Source: Eutreptiella sp. 'Long Island Sound 2002'
Lineage: Eukaryota > Euglenozoa > Euglenophyceae > Eutreptiales > Eutreptiaceae
Length of the DNA stretch: 64,000 nt
NCBI GenBank assembly: GCA_964036045.1
Contig: OZ038387.1
Location: 21,219,348-21,283,347, forward strand
Direction of reading: 5' to 3'
The first letter of the stretch is position 1. Each line of letters opens with the position of its first letter. The position numbers were made by a program, and so were the translations under genes. Shown in pieces: positions 20,833 to 31,979 of the stretch. Under the pieces are notes generated by a model that saw only the letters and a program-made list of their open reading frames with translations, had not been told where the DNA came from and did no database searches.

Positions 20833-21919
20833 CTGGCAGCGAACAGATAATGGCCCGACGAACAATTGGTTGGTCAGGCCAAAACAGTCAACGGAGTCGG
20901 TGGTGTGAATTCTGACTTCTGGGGCACCTGAGCACTGCGTGGCTTCAGCCCCTGTGCCCCCTGTGCCTGTGGCTGTCCTCCCCCTGCCCTTCCGGAGCCT
21001 CAAATGGTCAGGTGTGGACCCGCCACTTAGCTCCAGCTGCGCCTGCCTTTCATGGCCTCGATTGCCTTCTCAGTTCGCTGCGTGCCCGACTGGCCATTCA
21101 ATTGTTCACTGGCTCTCAGTTCCCATACCTGTCCCTCCCTGGATAGGGCAAGGTTCTGAGCCTGGTGGTTCTGGGCTTTATTGCCGGGTCACACTGGGCT
21201 ATAGGTCTGAGATTGGGTCGTGGCTTCTACTTGTAGTTCATGTTGGCTTGCTCCGAAATGTGTGTGCTTGCCGTGGCGGGCCTCACTTGGCCACACACTC
21301 ATTCATTTGTTGTTGCCGGGACATGGGGTCGGGGGGGGAGAGGGGGTCAGAGGGCCACTGGTGTGCGCCGCTGCCACCGGCTGCTGTGTGTTGTGTTGGT
21401 CCTTAGGATTGAAAAACCCCAGTGGGTACAGGTGTTGCTGGAGTTAGGACACACAACCATACAGGGGGGTGAGGTATTTGTGTGTGGTTTGTTGTTGGTG
21501 GTGTCACAAGTGACCGCCTGGCTCTAGTGTGGCGCACCGAGAATTCTCTGCGCTACACGTGACAGTAGAGGCTAGAGGCTGCAACTGTGGAAGCTGGGCT
21601 GTCTGGCGCAGCCTCGCCTCGGTGGGGGGGGGGGGGGCTCATTGCCACTAGGTTTAGTGAAGACAATAGGTTCACCGATGCTCTGGGCGTCAATGGGGAG
21701 GGCGGGGTCGGCGACCGGAAAGTTGTCCTGACTACCCCCACCACCCGTGGCATGTCATACCCTCGTGCCATCACTGTCTGCGGCGTGGGCAGGAAAAGGG
21801 ACGGCATAGGTCCGGGAGGCTTGACGCTGGTGCCGGGGGTGCCCTGGGGCGGCAGGGCGTTCCTTCACTTGGGCCACATCCCTTGGTCAGGGTCGAGGCC
21901 AGTTCAGGTGGGGGGTTGC
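20833..21919. other. No firm gene
   Basis: May contain upstream exons of the 20.2-20.8 kb gene and 3' sequence of the LINE-like element. A poly(G) run lies at 21,626-21,640. Plus-strand frames at 20,939-21,527 are GC-rich and overlap each other in several frames, with no domain. Confidence 0.5.
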
Positions 21920-22412
21920 TCAATCTCTAGCGGCTCTCCATCCATAATTTCCGCAAAAGGCTGTGGGTCGTCCTCTACATCCGGCTCCGGCGCCGACACA
22001 CAGGCCGACACATGACCCTACAACTTCGTGGATTTGCGTCGTCCCTCGTCCGCTAGACTCTCCGACCGTTCGTTCCCTTTGATCCCAATGTGGAAGGGGA
22101 CGTGTAGCCACTGAATTTCCATGCCAATTTCATCCAGCAACTCCAGGGCCTGTGTCTAGAGGTCTACATGCTACATTGGCCCAGCCTTCGTACACCACTT
22201 ATGGCGGTGCCATTTATGTGCTTGCCCTAACATGCCCTCCACAACATACATGGAAATAGGAAAAATTAGCGATTGCTTGCCCCTCACGTGCCCTTGCAGG
22301 GCCCTTATGGCCGCTCGTAACTCGCCTCTATTATTTGTCTGCTCCTCATCAAGGGGCAGGGGCTAAGAAGTATCTCTGTGGTCTCCAAAGAAGACCCCAT
22401 AACCGCCCACTC

Positions 22413-22420
22413 GTCCCACC
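22413..22420. repeat. 8-bp target-site duplication GTCCCACC (partner 23,022-23,029)
   Basis: GTCCCACC flanks both ends of the MITE exactly. Its 8-bp length is the signature of hAT-superfamily insertion. Confidence 0.9.
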
Positions 22421-23021
22421 CAGACCTTTGCTTACCAACGGGGGGGGGGGGGGGCGGGGGGTCCCTGTGGGGCTGCCTCAGAACCAGGCAGCCCACCCAC
22501 CCACCCAAGCTGACCCACCCACCCACCCACCCAGAACCCCCCCTACCCCCCCATAGGGGGGGGGGGGGCGGGTCTGTGCTGTTACAATCAGCTGGTAACA
22601 CAAAAACCCTGTGTATTTGCCCAAAAAAAATTTTGTCCTTCAGTCACTATGCGCTCTTTGAACAGCAGTATAGCAGAACTGGCAGTTACCCTAGTGGTAG
22701 ATCACTGCACTGGCAATCTGGGAAGCGTTGGTTCAATCCCCACTGCCTGCAGACCGGAAGTTTTTCGCATCCCGGATAATTTGGGAGAGTCAGTCCCTGC
22801 CCCTACCCAGTTGCTGTGTCAGGCCCATCAAGGTTGCAGACCCACCCACCCACCCACCCACCCACCCACCCCGACCCTAACCCCCCCCCTGGGGGGGAGT
22901 AGGCACTTTGGGCCAAATTGCCCAAAACCAAAGTAACCCACCCACCCACCCACAGGCCAAAGACCCACCCACCCACCCCCCCCCAGGGGGTAGGGTGGGA
23001 CCCACCTTAAGCAAAGGTCTG
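22421..23021. mobile_element. hAT-type MITE, 601 bp, with perfect 14-bp terminal inverted repeats
   Basis: The element begins CAGACCTTTGCTTA and ends with its exact complement TAAGCAAAGGTCTG, between two copies of GTCCCACC. It encodes no transposase, so it is non-autonomous. Internally each end is followed by poly(G)/poly(C) and (CCCA)n tracts, and the middle carries a tRNA-like pol III promoter (22,687-22,740). Removing the element and one target copy places HPVVG directly before RVGGYGVFF in the host RNase H frame, so insertion came after the retroelement had arrived. The TIR start CAG is usual for hAT. Confidence 0.85.
22681..22750 (+). promoter_or_regulatory. tRNA-derived internal pol III promoter (SINE-like head) within the MITE
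   Basis: TACCCTAGTGG (22,687-22,697) fits the A box at 10 of 11 positions and GGTTCAATCCC (22,730-22,740) fits the B box fully. GGCAGT at the start can pair with ACTGCC at 22,742-22,747. The T stem has a mismatch and the acceptor and T arms compete, so it is not a functional tRNA by eye. It looks like a tRNA-related SINE head carried inside, or inserted into, the MITE. Confidence 0.6.
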
Positions 23022-23689
23022 GTCCCACCACGGGATGTTGCTGGGACGAGCGATCGGGATAAATGATACACCAGCCCTCCCTTTCATATCTTGCAATGAC
23101 ATCCTCGAAATATTCCCACAGGGCTTCCTCATCGGTTTTTTTCTCCGGGGGTAGTGAAGTGTCTGCGGGGGGCAATCTGGGTTCATGGCCCGGGGGTGCT
23201 CTAGCAGCCACTCTAATCTGTCCAATTGCTTTAGTCCATGTATAAGCATGGTGGTTTCTGAGTGTGGCAGTGCGGGGGTGGGGTGTTCCATCTAAGGCTC
23301 CAACCCTACAATCCACAAGTTGAGGAAATGTTTCCAGTGGGGGAGGTGGGATCTCTCATCAAACTTGTTCAACAATTCAATCACCACTTGGCCCTGACAG
23401 CGGACCACATAACAAGCCCCAACGGTGAAGCTGGGGAGGAACGGCATGGAGAGTAGAATCTCCTCCGGGTCCTCGGTCGTACTATCCTCTAGTTGTACCA
23501 GGCCCATACACTGTGTTGCAAAGTGAAAAGCTGTTTTCAGGAAACGGCAGCCCTTTCGGGGGGGTGAGGGGGGGGGGGGGGTCCCAGGAGGGGCAAGTTG
23601 GGGAGGGGCAGTTTGAGGGGTCGGGGGGGGGGGGGTGGGGAGGAAGTGCATGTCCCCAAGACCACGTGATGGTTAATCACGGGCTCCCT

Positions 23690-24589
23690 TGACCTCCCCT
23701 TGCCCTCCCTCTAGCCCCTCGGCCCAAATCAAGACTGAATATTGGGACCGAGCCGATTGGGGCGGGGGGGGGGGGGGGATACTAGCTACAGGGCTGAATA
23801 AGGATGCATGTTGAGGGACACCAAGATTGATCCCCGCCACTTCCTCCCTTTTACCGCCCTCGAAACCCTTCCTCGTTCGCTTCGCTCGCTTGACAGACAT
23901 GCCCCCCAAGACTCCTCCCGCACCCCTCCCCATCAAGCAAGCACACGCGAAATGGGCCAAAATCAGGACTCTGTCGTGGTGCTTTAGATTTCACCGAAAT
24001 TTTGGTGGATGATACCTTTCCGTGTGTTTAACTGCCATGGCACCCTTGTGATGAAAAATAATGATGAAGGGGATCACTTGCAAGCCATTTTCCAACTTCG
24101 AACACTCTTCAACACCCCATTTTGGCATCGCACATGCTAGGGTAGGGTTACGAGGTTCACCTATAGGTCCAAGAGTGGTCAAAAATAATTTTTCCCAAAG
24201 TTGTTCATAGACCACTTCCGGTGCTCAAACAAGTGATTTAAGGCCATTTTAAGCCATCTTTGACCCATATTAGCCCATGCACGTTCCCAAAAGGCCTTGA
24301 AATGGGCAACTTTGGGGTTCCATGGGGAATGCCGGAGGAGGGGTGCTTGCGGTTGCTGCTCCTTGCTGCTTCCTAAACCTGGTAGGTCCACCCTAGACAC
24401 CAAAGAGGGTGGTTATAAAACCAAGATTGGTTCCACCAGCTCGGTGACCATCACCATAATCCTAACATTTGCAACTAGTTGGTTTTGCCACGCCAGCCAT
24501 GTTGGTTAGGCTATACAAGACCTTCGAAAATTTGTTCATGGCTGCCTTGTGCCACATCATGGCTCTCCACTTTGGACCCCAACACTAAC
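23690..24589. repeat. Outer copies of the inverted-repeat family
   Basis: Contains GAATATTGGGACCGAGC near 23,737, a GAAGGGTTT-type block in complement near 23,860 that reappears inverted near 28,825, the GCGAAATGGGC module near 23,947 and the GGTCCACCCTAGACAC module near 24,388. The segment 24,130-24,330 recurs in direct orientation at about 28,355-28,560. It is rearranged repeat sequence; frames here are not genes. Confidence 0.65.
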
Positions 24590-27320
24590 CAGGATTGAAT
24601 ATTGGGACCGAGCTGGTGGGGGAAAGAACATCGTCTAGGAGACTTCAACGACAAATGAGGTACACGGTGGAAAGTGGATGAGAGCCGCTCAAAAGGGGCT
24701 CAAAATGAGCTAGAATGAGCTGTATTCATCCGTTTGGGCACCACAACTGGACTAGGATCATGTTTGGAAAACCATGGTTTTGACTCGGTTTTCAGTCACT
24801 TGTGTCCCAAATTGGCCCATTTTCAAGGCCCTTTCGGACTTGAGAGGGGCCAAAATTGCTATTTTTGATCCATTTTTGATTGATTTTTGGTCCCAAAACA
24901 ACCCATATTCAAGGCATTTTGTGACTTTGGAGGGGCCAAGATGGCTTGCAATGGGCTCAAAAAGGGCTCATTTCACTTGTTTGTGCACCCCAAATAGTCT
25001 AGGATCATTTTTGGAAAAACACATTGATCGCCCATTTTTGACCCATTTTTGGTCCCAAAACATCCCATTTGCAAGACGGTTTGAGATTTTAGGAGGGCCA
25101 AAACGGGCCACCATGAGCTCAAAACGCACCAAAACCATTTGTTTTGGCATTCCATGTGGTGCAAGATTATTTTTGAAAAAAGTCATTTTTTTTGCACTGG
25201 GTGGACCTTGTTGACCCATTTTGGCACCCACCTCTTTGGGCTACCTCTTGTACCTTGCCGCAGCCCGCTGGGCCTAGGTACAGGGGTCTAGGTGGCGGTT
25301 AGGGCAATTTTGAGGGGTGGAAACCACCAAAAGTGGCCGGTTGCGGGTGGAAGCAGGTGCGCTCAAAATCGCGTTTTGAGCCACGTAGCCCAAGATATGG
25401 TCTGTTTTTGGTTTGGGGCTGTTGGCGGCCAATGTGCACAAATTTTGGTGCTTTTGGGGGCCTTTTGGGGACGGTTCGTGGACATATTGTCGAGTTAGAG
25501 GGCCTTGATGGGCCCTTCCGCACAAGGAAGTCTAGTTGCATGTGTAGAGTAGCCACTATTTCCCTTCATTTGGCCGTTTTCAGCAGGTTCTAGGGCGGTT
25601 TTGGGCAAAAAAAAAAAAGGCTGATTTTGGCCCTAAATGGCAGATTTTGTAATGGAGGTCCGGCACTTGCGACACCCGTTCCCAGCCGCCACCGTTGAGT
25701 TTCTGGCTCATACTTTGTGTGGTTGTCCCTCACACCCATAGGTAGCATCCACCAAAATTTTGGCCAAATGCGAAGCACCATGACGGAGGTGTGATTTTTG
25801 CCCATTTCGCGCGTGCTTGCTGCGTGCTAAACCTGTTAGGTCCACCCTAGACATTAAAGAGGATTATAAAACCAAGACTAGGTCCACTAGCTCGGTGACT
25901 CTAACCCTAGCCCTAATCCGCCTAAGGATTAGAGTCAACGAGCTTGTGGACCCAGTCTTGGTTTTATAACCCTCTTTAGTGTCTAGGGTGGACCTAACAG
26001 GTTTGGCAAGCAAGCAGCAAGCAGCAAGCAAGCACGCGCGAAATGGGCAAAAATCACACCTCCGTCGTGGTGCTTCGCATTTGGCCAAAATTTTGGTGGA
26101 TGCTACCTATGGGTGTGAGGGACAACCACACAAAGTATGAGCCAGAAACTCAACGGTGGCGGCTGGGAACGGGTGTCGCAAGTGCCGGACCTCCATTACA
26201 AAATCTGCCATTTAGGGCCAAAATCAGCCTTTTTTTTTCCAAAACCGCCCTAGAACCTGCTGAAAACGGCCAAATGAAGGGAAATAGTGGCTACTCTACA
26301 CATGCAACTAGACTTCCTTGTGCGGAAGGGCCCATCAAGGCCCTCTAACTCGACAATATGTCCACAAACCGTCCCCAAAAGGCCCCCAAAAGCACCAAAA
26401 TTTGTGCACATTGGCCGCCAACAGCCCCAAACCAAAAACAGACCAAATCTTGGGCTACGTGGCTCAAAACGCGATTTTGAGCGCACCTGCTTCCACCCGC
26501 AACCGGCCACTTTTGGTGGTTTCCACCCCTCAAAATTGCCCTAACCGCCACCTAGACCCCCGTACCTAGGCCCAGCGGGCTGCGGCAAGGTACAAGAGGT
26601 AGCCCAAAGAGGTGGGTGCCAAAATGGGTCAACAAGGTCCACCCAGTGCAAAAAAAATGACTTTTTTCAAAAATAATCTTGCACCACATGGAATGCCAAA
26701 ACAAATGGTTTTGGTGCGTTTTGAGCACGTGGTGGCCCGTTTTGGCCCTCCTAAAATCCCAAAATGCCTTGAAAATGGGATGTTTTGGGACCAAAAATGG
26801 GTCAAAAATGGGTAAAAAACGTGTTTTTCCAAAAATGATCCTAGACTATTTGGGGTGCACAAACAAGTGAAATGATCCCATTCTGAGCCCATTGCAAGCC
26901 ATCTTGGCCCCTCCAAAGTCACAAAATGCCTTGAAAATGGGTTGTTTTGGGAACAAAAATCAATCAAAAATGGATCAAAAATGTTTTTTTGCAAAGATAC
27001 TTTTGCACTATTTGGGGTGCACAAACAAGCGGAATGAGCCCATTTTGAGCCCTTGTTTAGCAATTTTGACCCCTCTCAAGGCCGAAAGTGCCTGGAAAAT
27101 GGGCCAATTTGAGACGACAAATGGCTCAAAAACGGGTCAAAACCATGGGTTTCCAAAAAATGATCCTAGTGTAGTTGTGGTGCCCATACGGATGAATACA
27201 ACTCATTTTGTGTCCCTTTTGAGCTGCTCTCATCCACTTCCCAGTGCGTACGTCATTTATTGTTGAACTCTCACCGATGATGTTCCTTCCCCCACCACCT
27301 CGGTCCCAATATTCAATCCT
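24590..27320. repeat. Large near-spacerless palindrome, arms about 1.33 and 1.40 kb
   Basis: The axis lies near 25,923. Outward on both sides, in mirror order: GGTCCACCCTAGACA with TTATAAAACCAAGACT; GCGCGAAATGGGCAAAAATC; CACAAAGTATGAGCCAGAAA; a block whose translation is GHIVELEGLDGPFRTRKSS; three tandem units of about 162 bp; and GATTGAATATTGGGACCGAG at the ends. Arm identity looks well above 90 percent over long stretches, so the pair is recent or gene-converted. The matching ORFs on opposite strands (for example 25,333-25,593 plus and 26,250-26,510 minus) are consequences. The left arm lacks roughly 75-85 bp present in the right one. No transposase was found. Confidence 0.9.
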
Positions 27321-28960
27321 GGTTAGGGTTAGGGTCAGGGTCACTGAGCTGGCGGAACCAGTCTTGGCCTTATAACCCTCTTCGGTGTCTAGGGTGGACC
27401 TACTAGGTTCAGCAAGCAAGCAGCAAGCAGTAGCAACAGCAAGCAGCAAGCAAGCAGCAAGCAACAAGCAAGTGTGCGCGAAATGGGCAAAAATCACAAC
27501 TCCATCGTGGTGCTTTGGATTTCACGGAAAGTTGGGTGGATGATATCTATGGGTGTGAGGGACAATCACACAAAGTATGGGCAAGAAACTCAACGGTGGC
27601 AGCCGGGAACGGGTGCCGCAAGTGGCTCACCTAGGTTTCATGCCCTTTTTTCCCCAGAAATAGCTTGCAAGTGACCGCCTTCATCATTATTTATGACCAC
27701 AAGGGTGCCCAACGCAACCCATGGCATTCAACTATAGCACTTTCCCCCTGGACCCCCCCCCCTTTGTACGCATCGTCCTAAAAGTGCCCATTTCAAGGGT
27801 TTTGTGGAACTTGCATTGGCCAATATGCGTCAAATATGGCTCAAAATAGCTTTAGATCACTTGCTTGAGCACCCCAAGTGATCTAGGAATAATTTTGGAA
27901 AAAATCATTTTTGACCACTTTTGAACCAACCGGCGACCCCGTAACCCTACCATGCACCGTGCACGCTGGTGGTGCCAATAGGGCATTGAAGGGTGCTGAC
28001 AGCATGAAATCACATTCCAACTGATCCCCTTCATCCTCATTTGTCACCACAATGGTGCCCAACGCAATCCATGGCTATCAAACACAACACAAGAAGGTGG
28101 AACATGGCAAAGTATGCAAAAAGGGTTCCTTTCAAGGCCGATTTTGCGGGTTTTTTTGGCCCAAAAAGAGGTCGTTGACGCCACTAATTTGGTAGAAAAC
28201 ACACTAGACTAGACTGGACTAGAGTCAGAGGTGTTTGTTTATCATCAAGATTGGTTCCCATGCAAGCGACCCCCTCCAAGGACACCCTGGGCGCCCACCC
28301 TGCCCAGTCAACACCCTTCAATGCCCCATTGGAGTGGTGCGTCGCGCACATTGCACGTGCTAGGGTAGGGTTACGGGGTCACCTATGGTTCCAAAAGTGG
28401 TCATAAATGATTTCTATCAAAGTTGTTCAAAACCCACTTGGGGTGCTCAACGAGTGATTTAAGGCTATTATCAGCCATCTTGAACCCACATGAGCCCATG
28501 CAAGCTCCAAAAAGGCCTTGAAATGGGCAATTTTGGGACTAACAGTGCAGCACAGGGGGTTCCGCTGAGAATGAGGGTGGGGGGGGGGGGGGTGATAGGT
28601 GAGGGGTGCGGGAGGAGTGCTTGGGGGCATGTGTCTTCTGCGAGCGGAGCCATTTTGGACCCATTTGAGTGCATACAAGCTGCAAAAAAAATCCTTGAAA
28701 TGGGCAATTTGCATCTGACAGTGCAGCAAAGGGGGGTCCAGAGGAAATGCGGAGGGAAGGGTGATAGGGGAGGGGTGCAGGAGGAGTGATGGAGGGCATG
28801 TTTCTCGAGCGAGCGAAGCGAGCGAGGAAGGGTTTTAAGGGCGGAGGGCAGTTAAGGGGGAAATTGGCGGGAATCATTTTTGGTGTCCCTCAACATGCAT
28901 CTTTTATTCAGCCCCGTAGCTGATATTCCCTCCCCCACCAGCTCAGTCCAAAGATTCAAT
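27321..28960. repeat. Further copies and fragments of the inverted-repeat family
   Basis: After the palindrome the TAGGGTGGACC module (27,389) and the GCGAAATGGGCAAAAATC module (27,478) occur again, then CAAGCAGCAAGCAG repeats. At 28,540-28,800 a block with GTGCAGCA, poly(G), TGATAGG.GAGGGGTGC.GGAGGAGTG is duplicated in tandem. GAGCGAGCGAAGCGAGCGAG (28,808) is the inverse of sequence near 23,880. The GGGACCGAG-type end module is at about 28,930 in complement. Confidence 0.65.
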
Positions 28961-28965
28961 CTTAA

Positions 28966-29036
28966 TTAAGGTTAAGGCTAGGATTAGGCTTGGGGTTGGT
29001 GTTAGGGTCAGGGTTGGGGTTAAGGTGAGTGTTGGG
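28966..29036 (+). repeat. Degenerate telomere-like TTAGGG repeats
   Basis: GTTAAGGCTAGGATTAGG, GTTAGGGTCAGGGTTGGGG and similar variants run for about 70 bp, next to an end module of the inverted-repeat family. Comparable tracts lie at 27,321-27,342 and 40,881-40,920. Confidence 0.7.
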
Positions 29037-29162
29037 GTGCAAAGTGGACATCATGAAAGTGTCATTATGCAGTTCAGCTCCCAAAAAGGGAAATCACATT
29101 CCTGTCCACAAAGAATCGTCGCGTCGGAAGGCGCATGTACCAGCAAATTCCAAGCAGCATAC

Positions 29163-29494
29163 CTCTTTGTGGTCACTGAGCACGATGGCCTTCTTCTGCG
29201 GCTTTAATCCGATGGCTTTGCTCGTGGTTGGGCTTGTGGACGATAAGCGTCGTGACGCAAACCCAATGGGCTCCTGAAGACCCAGCGCGGGTACTGCAGG
29301 GCACAAACTCAAATATGAGGCTCAGCTGTGCAGTGCTAAGGGGTTGCATCAGACTGGGCTGGCCAAGGGTACCTGGGATAGCGATGCACTTTGCCCTCTG
29401 TATGCTGCCGGCGTCCGGAATGTCAACAAATGTCAGCAACAGGCGCGAGCACAGCAACACCTTCGAAGGTGTGCACAACACCACCACAAACGCA
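29163..29494 (-). CDS. Two internal exons of an unidentified gene
   Basis: Exon 29,373-29,494 (acceptor GTAAGTTTCAG, donor CAG|GTACCC) and exon 29,163-29,293 (acceptor TTTGTGCCCTGCAG, donor GAG|GTATGC) join in phase 1 across a 79-bp intron. The peptide reads FVVVLCTPSKVLLCSRLLLT, FVDIPDAGSIQRAKCIAIP, VPALGLQEPIGFASRRLSST and KPQKKAIVLSDHKE. The alternating hydrophobic pattern of the first exon and the soluble second exon look like one folded domain. Upstream and downstream exons were not fixed. No family recognised. Confidence 0.5.
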
Positions 29495-31064
29495 CTGAAA
29501 CTTACAATTGCCAGCGAAAAGGGCGTTCTGGGATGAATCCATCAGACGTAATGTTGTTCGGGGGGGGGGGGGGGGGTATTGTTTTATTCAACATTTTCTG
29601 CCAAACCCACTTTGCCGCCTGCTGTGTTTTTACTTTGAGGGGATTAGGGCAGGCTTGTGCTTGAACAGGGGAAGGGGAGGTGTGAGACCGAAGGGCATGT
29701 GCACAAAAGAGGACCCGACAAAACTTCTCTGGGGGCATTTTCGCACAGCGCCAATTATTACGCCAATTCTTGCGTTGTTTAGCCCAGGAACACCCCTGAA
29801 AACCACCCCCCTACAGCAGAATCATGCATGATCAATTCAAAACAGCATGGGGTGGAATTCAGGATCCTGGGGACTGTGTCTACCGTGGTGGAAAACAGTC
29901 GACTTTTCGCACAGCACATGCACAGCCCGGGCACAGCGCGCGCGCATTGCACGGTGTGCCCCCTCAGTTTGAGATGAGATTTGATTCCCTTGGGGAATTT
30001 GTGTGGGACCACGGGGAAAGGGGGGGGGGGGGATTGGATTCAGGGTGATTATTGGGGGGGAGGTGCGGAGTTCTGGAGGTGATGATGGGGAGGGGGGAAG
30101 AGGGGGTTTGGATTCTGGGGGTGATGATGGGGAGGGGGAGGGAGTGAACATTCCCAAGCGGGAAGGCAAAAAGGGGGCAATAGTTTCACACCGCCTCACC
30201 GGCTGACCATTGCATGCAGGGTGAGAGTTCACAGCCCAAGCCCTCACTGGGAAGCATGTTGCAGCCATACTGCAACCGGCCTCTCCCGAGGGTGCCAGGT
30301 GCCCTGGGTGGTCCAGCCGCTGTCGGGGCCCAGAAGCGCTGCCCATGTGTTGGGGCGGAGGGAGGGGTAGACTGTTGTGTGCCGCAGGTGCCTGAACCAG
30401 CACTGCCCACTCCCCCCCCCCGAGGCGCATTGGGGGGGGGGGTTTGGAGGGGGGGGTTGACCCTCCTCCTTGACAACTGCTCCTTGAAAGGTTTTGGCAC
30501 CAGAAATTTTTTTGGCCTATGTTGCTGGTGGGCTGCACAGCCATGGCTCAGCATCCCTCGCCACCACAAGGCGTGCACCAGCAAGAGAAAAAAATTTATC
30601 AAGAGTCTGCGGCATCTGTAGAGAACAATGGGCAACATGACACAAAGCTCTCTACAAATCCCTTAGACTCTTGACTGCCTCGCAAAATTGTGCCCCCAAG
30701 AAGCTTCACCATTGAGAGAGATGTTACCACCAGGCACTTATTCACCCTCGAGTTGCACCTGAAACCGTCAACCTAAAAAATTTTCCCGGACCCCGACTCA
30801 GGCTTCCACCTGCATTGGAAGAGGGGGAGGGGGGGGGTCTGAGGGGGGGGGGGGGGTGACCTCCTCCTTCCATTTTTTTTTGTTCTAATGCGTGTCTGCC
30901 CCCCCCCCCGTGTCCAACGAACAATTTTGTCCTTAAAAAAATACGGTCCAAACAGGAGTGCTCGTCGGACACACCGTTCGGTGCACGTGACAATAATGTG
31001 AAACGCTGTAACACACCCCGAGGCACAAGATAACCTGCCCATTCAAAGCACAATGCAATGGGGG
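29495..31064. other. No firm gene; poly(G)-rich
   Basis: Poly(G)/poly(C) runs at 29,560, 30,020, 30,410, 30,845 and 30,900. A minus-strand segment near 30,190-30,400 ends at a good donor (CCG|GTGAGG) and could be an exon, but two frames are open and neither is preferred. Confidence 0.4.
30942..30985 (+). repeat. Short dispersed repeat, copy 1 (copy 2 at about 31,614-31,660)
   Basis: AAATACGGTCC.AAC.G.AGTG.TCGT.G.ACAC is shared by the two sites about 670 bp apart in direct orientation. Copy 2 is preceded by an AT-rich palindromic motif (CCTAATTAAG... at 31,583-31,606). Confidence 0.6.
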
Positions 31065-31180
31065 CTAGCACTTTTCAGAGTAGATGCCCTTGTTGCGGTC
31101 CCGCTTCATGCGGAAAAATTGAGCATGCTGCCCGGGCTTGGGGCCCTTCTTGGCCAAGCAGAAGTGGCAGCCTGATCTGG
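31065..31180 (-). CDS. Possible terminal exon with a CxxC motif
   Basis: After a possible acceptor (GAGCCAG or CCTGAG near 31,177-31,181) the frame reads SGCHFCLAKKGPKPGQHAQF, FRMKRDRNKGIYSEKC and TAG at 31,065. The CxxC, the run of Lys/Arg and the final Cys suggest a small zinc-binding, nucleic-acid-contacting tail. The acceptor lacks a pyrimidine tract, so the exon boundary is unsure. It may end the same transcription unit as the exons at 32.6 and 34.4 kb, which are on the same strand. Confidence 0.35.
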
Positions 31181-31979
31181 CTCAGGTACCTTGGGATGGA
31201 CAGATTTGATGGGACAGCACTGTCCTCCATCAAATCACGGTGTAGGGACAGGGTGTTCTCAAAAACATGGCACAAACCCCACACCCCACACCCTGCCTTG
31301 GCCGAAATCACGTCACACTGCCCACCAGTGTCACTATCAGAGTCATCGACACCACTTTTTCGTTCTGCCCCATGATGTTTTCTTCTGCCCACATTATGTT
31401 CTCCCTCTCCAACTCGCCTTTGAAAATGCCATTGAATCCAGGCTTGTCTCAGGTCCTGTAGTTGAGGGACACCATTCCCCCACATCCTGCTTTACAAATT
31501 TGCCCACCATTACTGCAAGATACATCACCACCCCTCATTTCCCCAATCCTTGAGCCTGAAACCTCGGTTCTGAGGCCCGGTACCTAATTAAGTACCTAAT
31601 TAATTAGGTCCCCCAAAAATACGGTCCGAACGGAAGTGTTCGTTGAACACAGTGTTCATTCGACACAGGGCGGGGGGTGTAATTTGCATCATTGACTCCA
31701 CCTTGCTCTTACTGTCTCCCTTTGGCTTGAAACAATTTGCCACGCAGTTTTGAAACATAAATCTGGCACAAACAGTAATTCAGGGGTTAATACTGGGACC
31801 AGCGATTCGAGTCAGCAACGGCCCCACATCTAGCAGTTAAACCCCAGTACCTGGGTTGCCTCTTTAACAGTCAGCTGTCCCAGTACGAAGCGGATGGAAT
31901 GTGCTCATTGGAATGGCAGCCGCAGAGTGTGAGCAAGCACTTGCCTATGGTCTGACACAACACCTTTCTGGAGTACAGA

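Larger units (their letters stand above)
21920..23651 (-). pseudogene. LINE-like retroelement C-terminal region with RNase H domain, interrupted by a MITE
   Basis: Reading leftward from about 23,560: a tether-like segment (STTEDPEEILLSMPFLPSF, CYVVRCQGQVVIELLNKF), LWEYFEDVIARYEREGWCII, then the RNase H start IIYPDRSSQQHPVVG, which corresponds to the canonical YTDGS motif. The frame is cut by the 601-bp insertion at 22,421-23,021 and resumes GGYGVFFGDHRDTS, TNNRGELRAAIRALQ, MYVVEGMLGQAHKWH, ALELLDEIGMEIQWLHVPFH, IGIKGNERSESLADEG. Glu of the RGEL motif, His and GNE are kept; several active-site Asp and Gly residues are changed and stops occur (near 22,350 and 22,170). An acidic tail ending EIMDGEPLEIEQPPT follows. 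No reverse transcriptase palm was seen to the right, so this is a 3' fragment. Confidence 0.7.

Noticed and set aside
20939-21527. Overlapping plus-strand ORFs
   Set aside because: Three frames are open together in GC-rich DNA and none has a domain or splice context.
22674-22750. An intact tRNA gene
   Set aside because: A and B boxes are good, but the T stem has a mismatch and no consistent 7-bp acceptor stem forms, so only a tRNA-derived promoter is claimed.
22487-22975. (CCCA)n tracts as telomeric or CRISPR-like repeats
   Set aside because: They are simple sequence with no spacers, lying inside the MITE ends.
24774-27266. ORFs of 120-146 codons on both strands in the palindrome arms
   Set aside because: They are translations of mirror copies and 162-bp repeats. 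Presence of the same peptide on both strands follows from the palindrome.
29837-30544. 235-codon Pro/Ser-rich minus-strand ORF
   Set aside because: It consists largely of poly(C)-rich low-complexity DNA with another open frame alongside and no domain.
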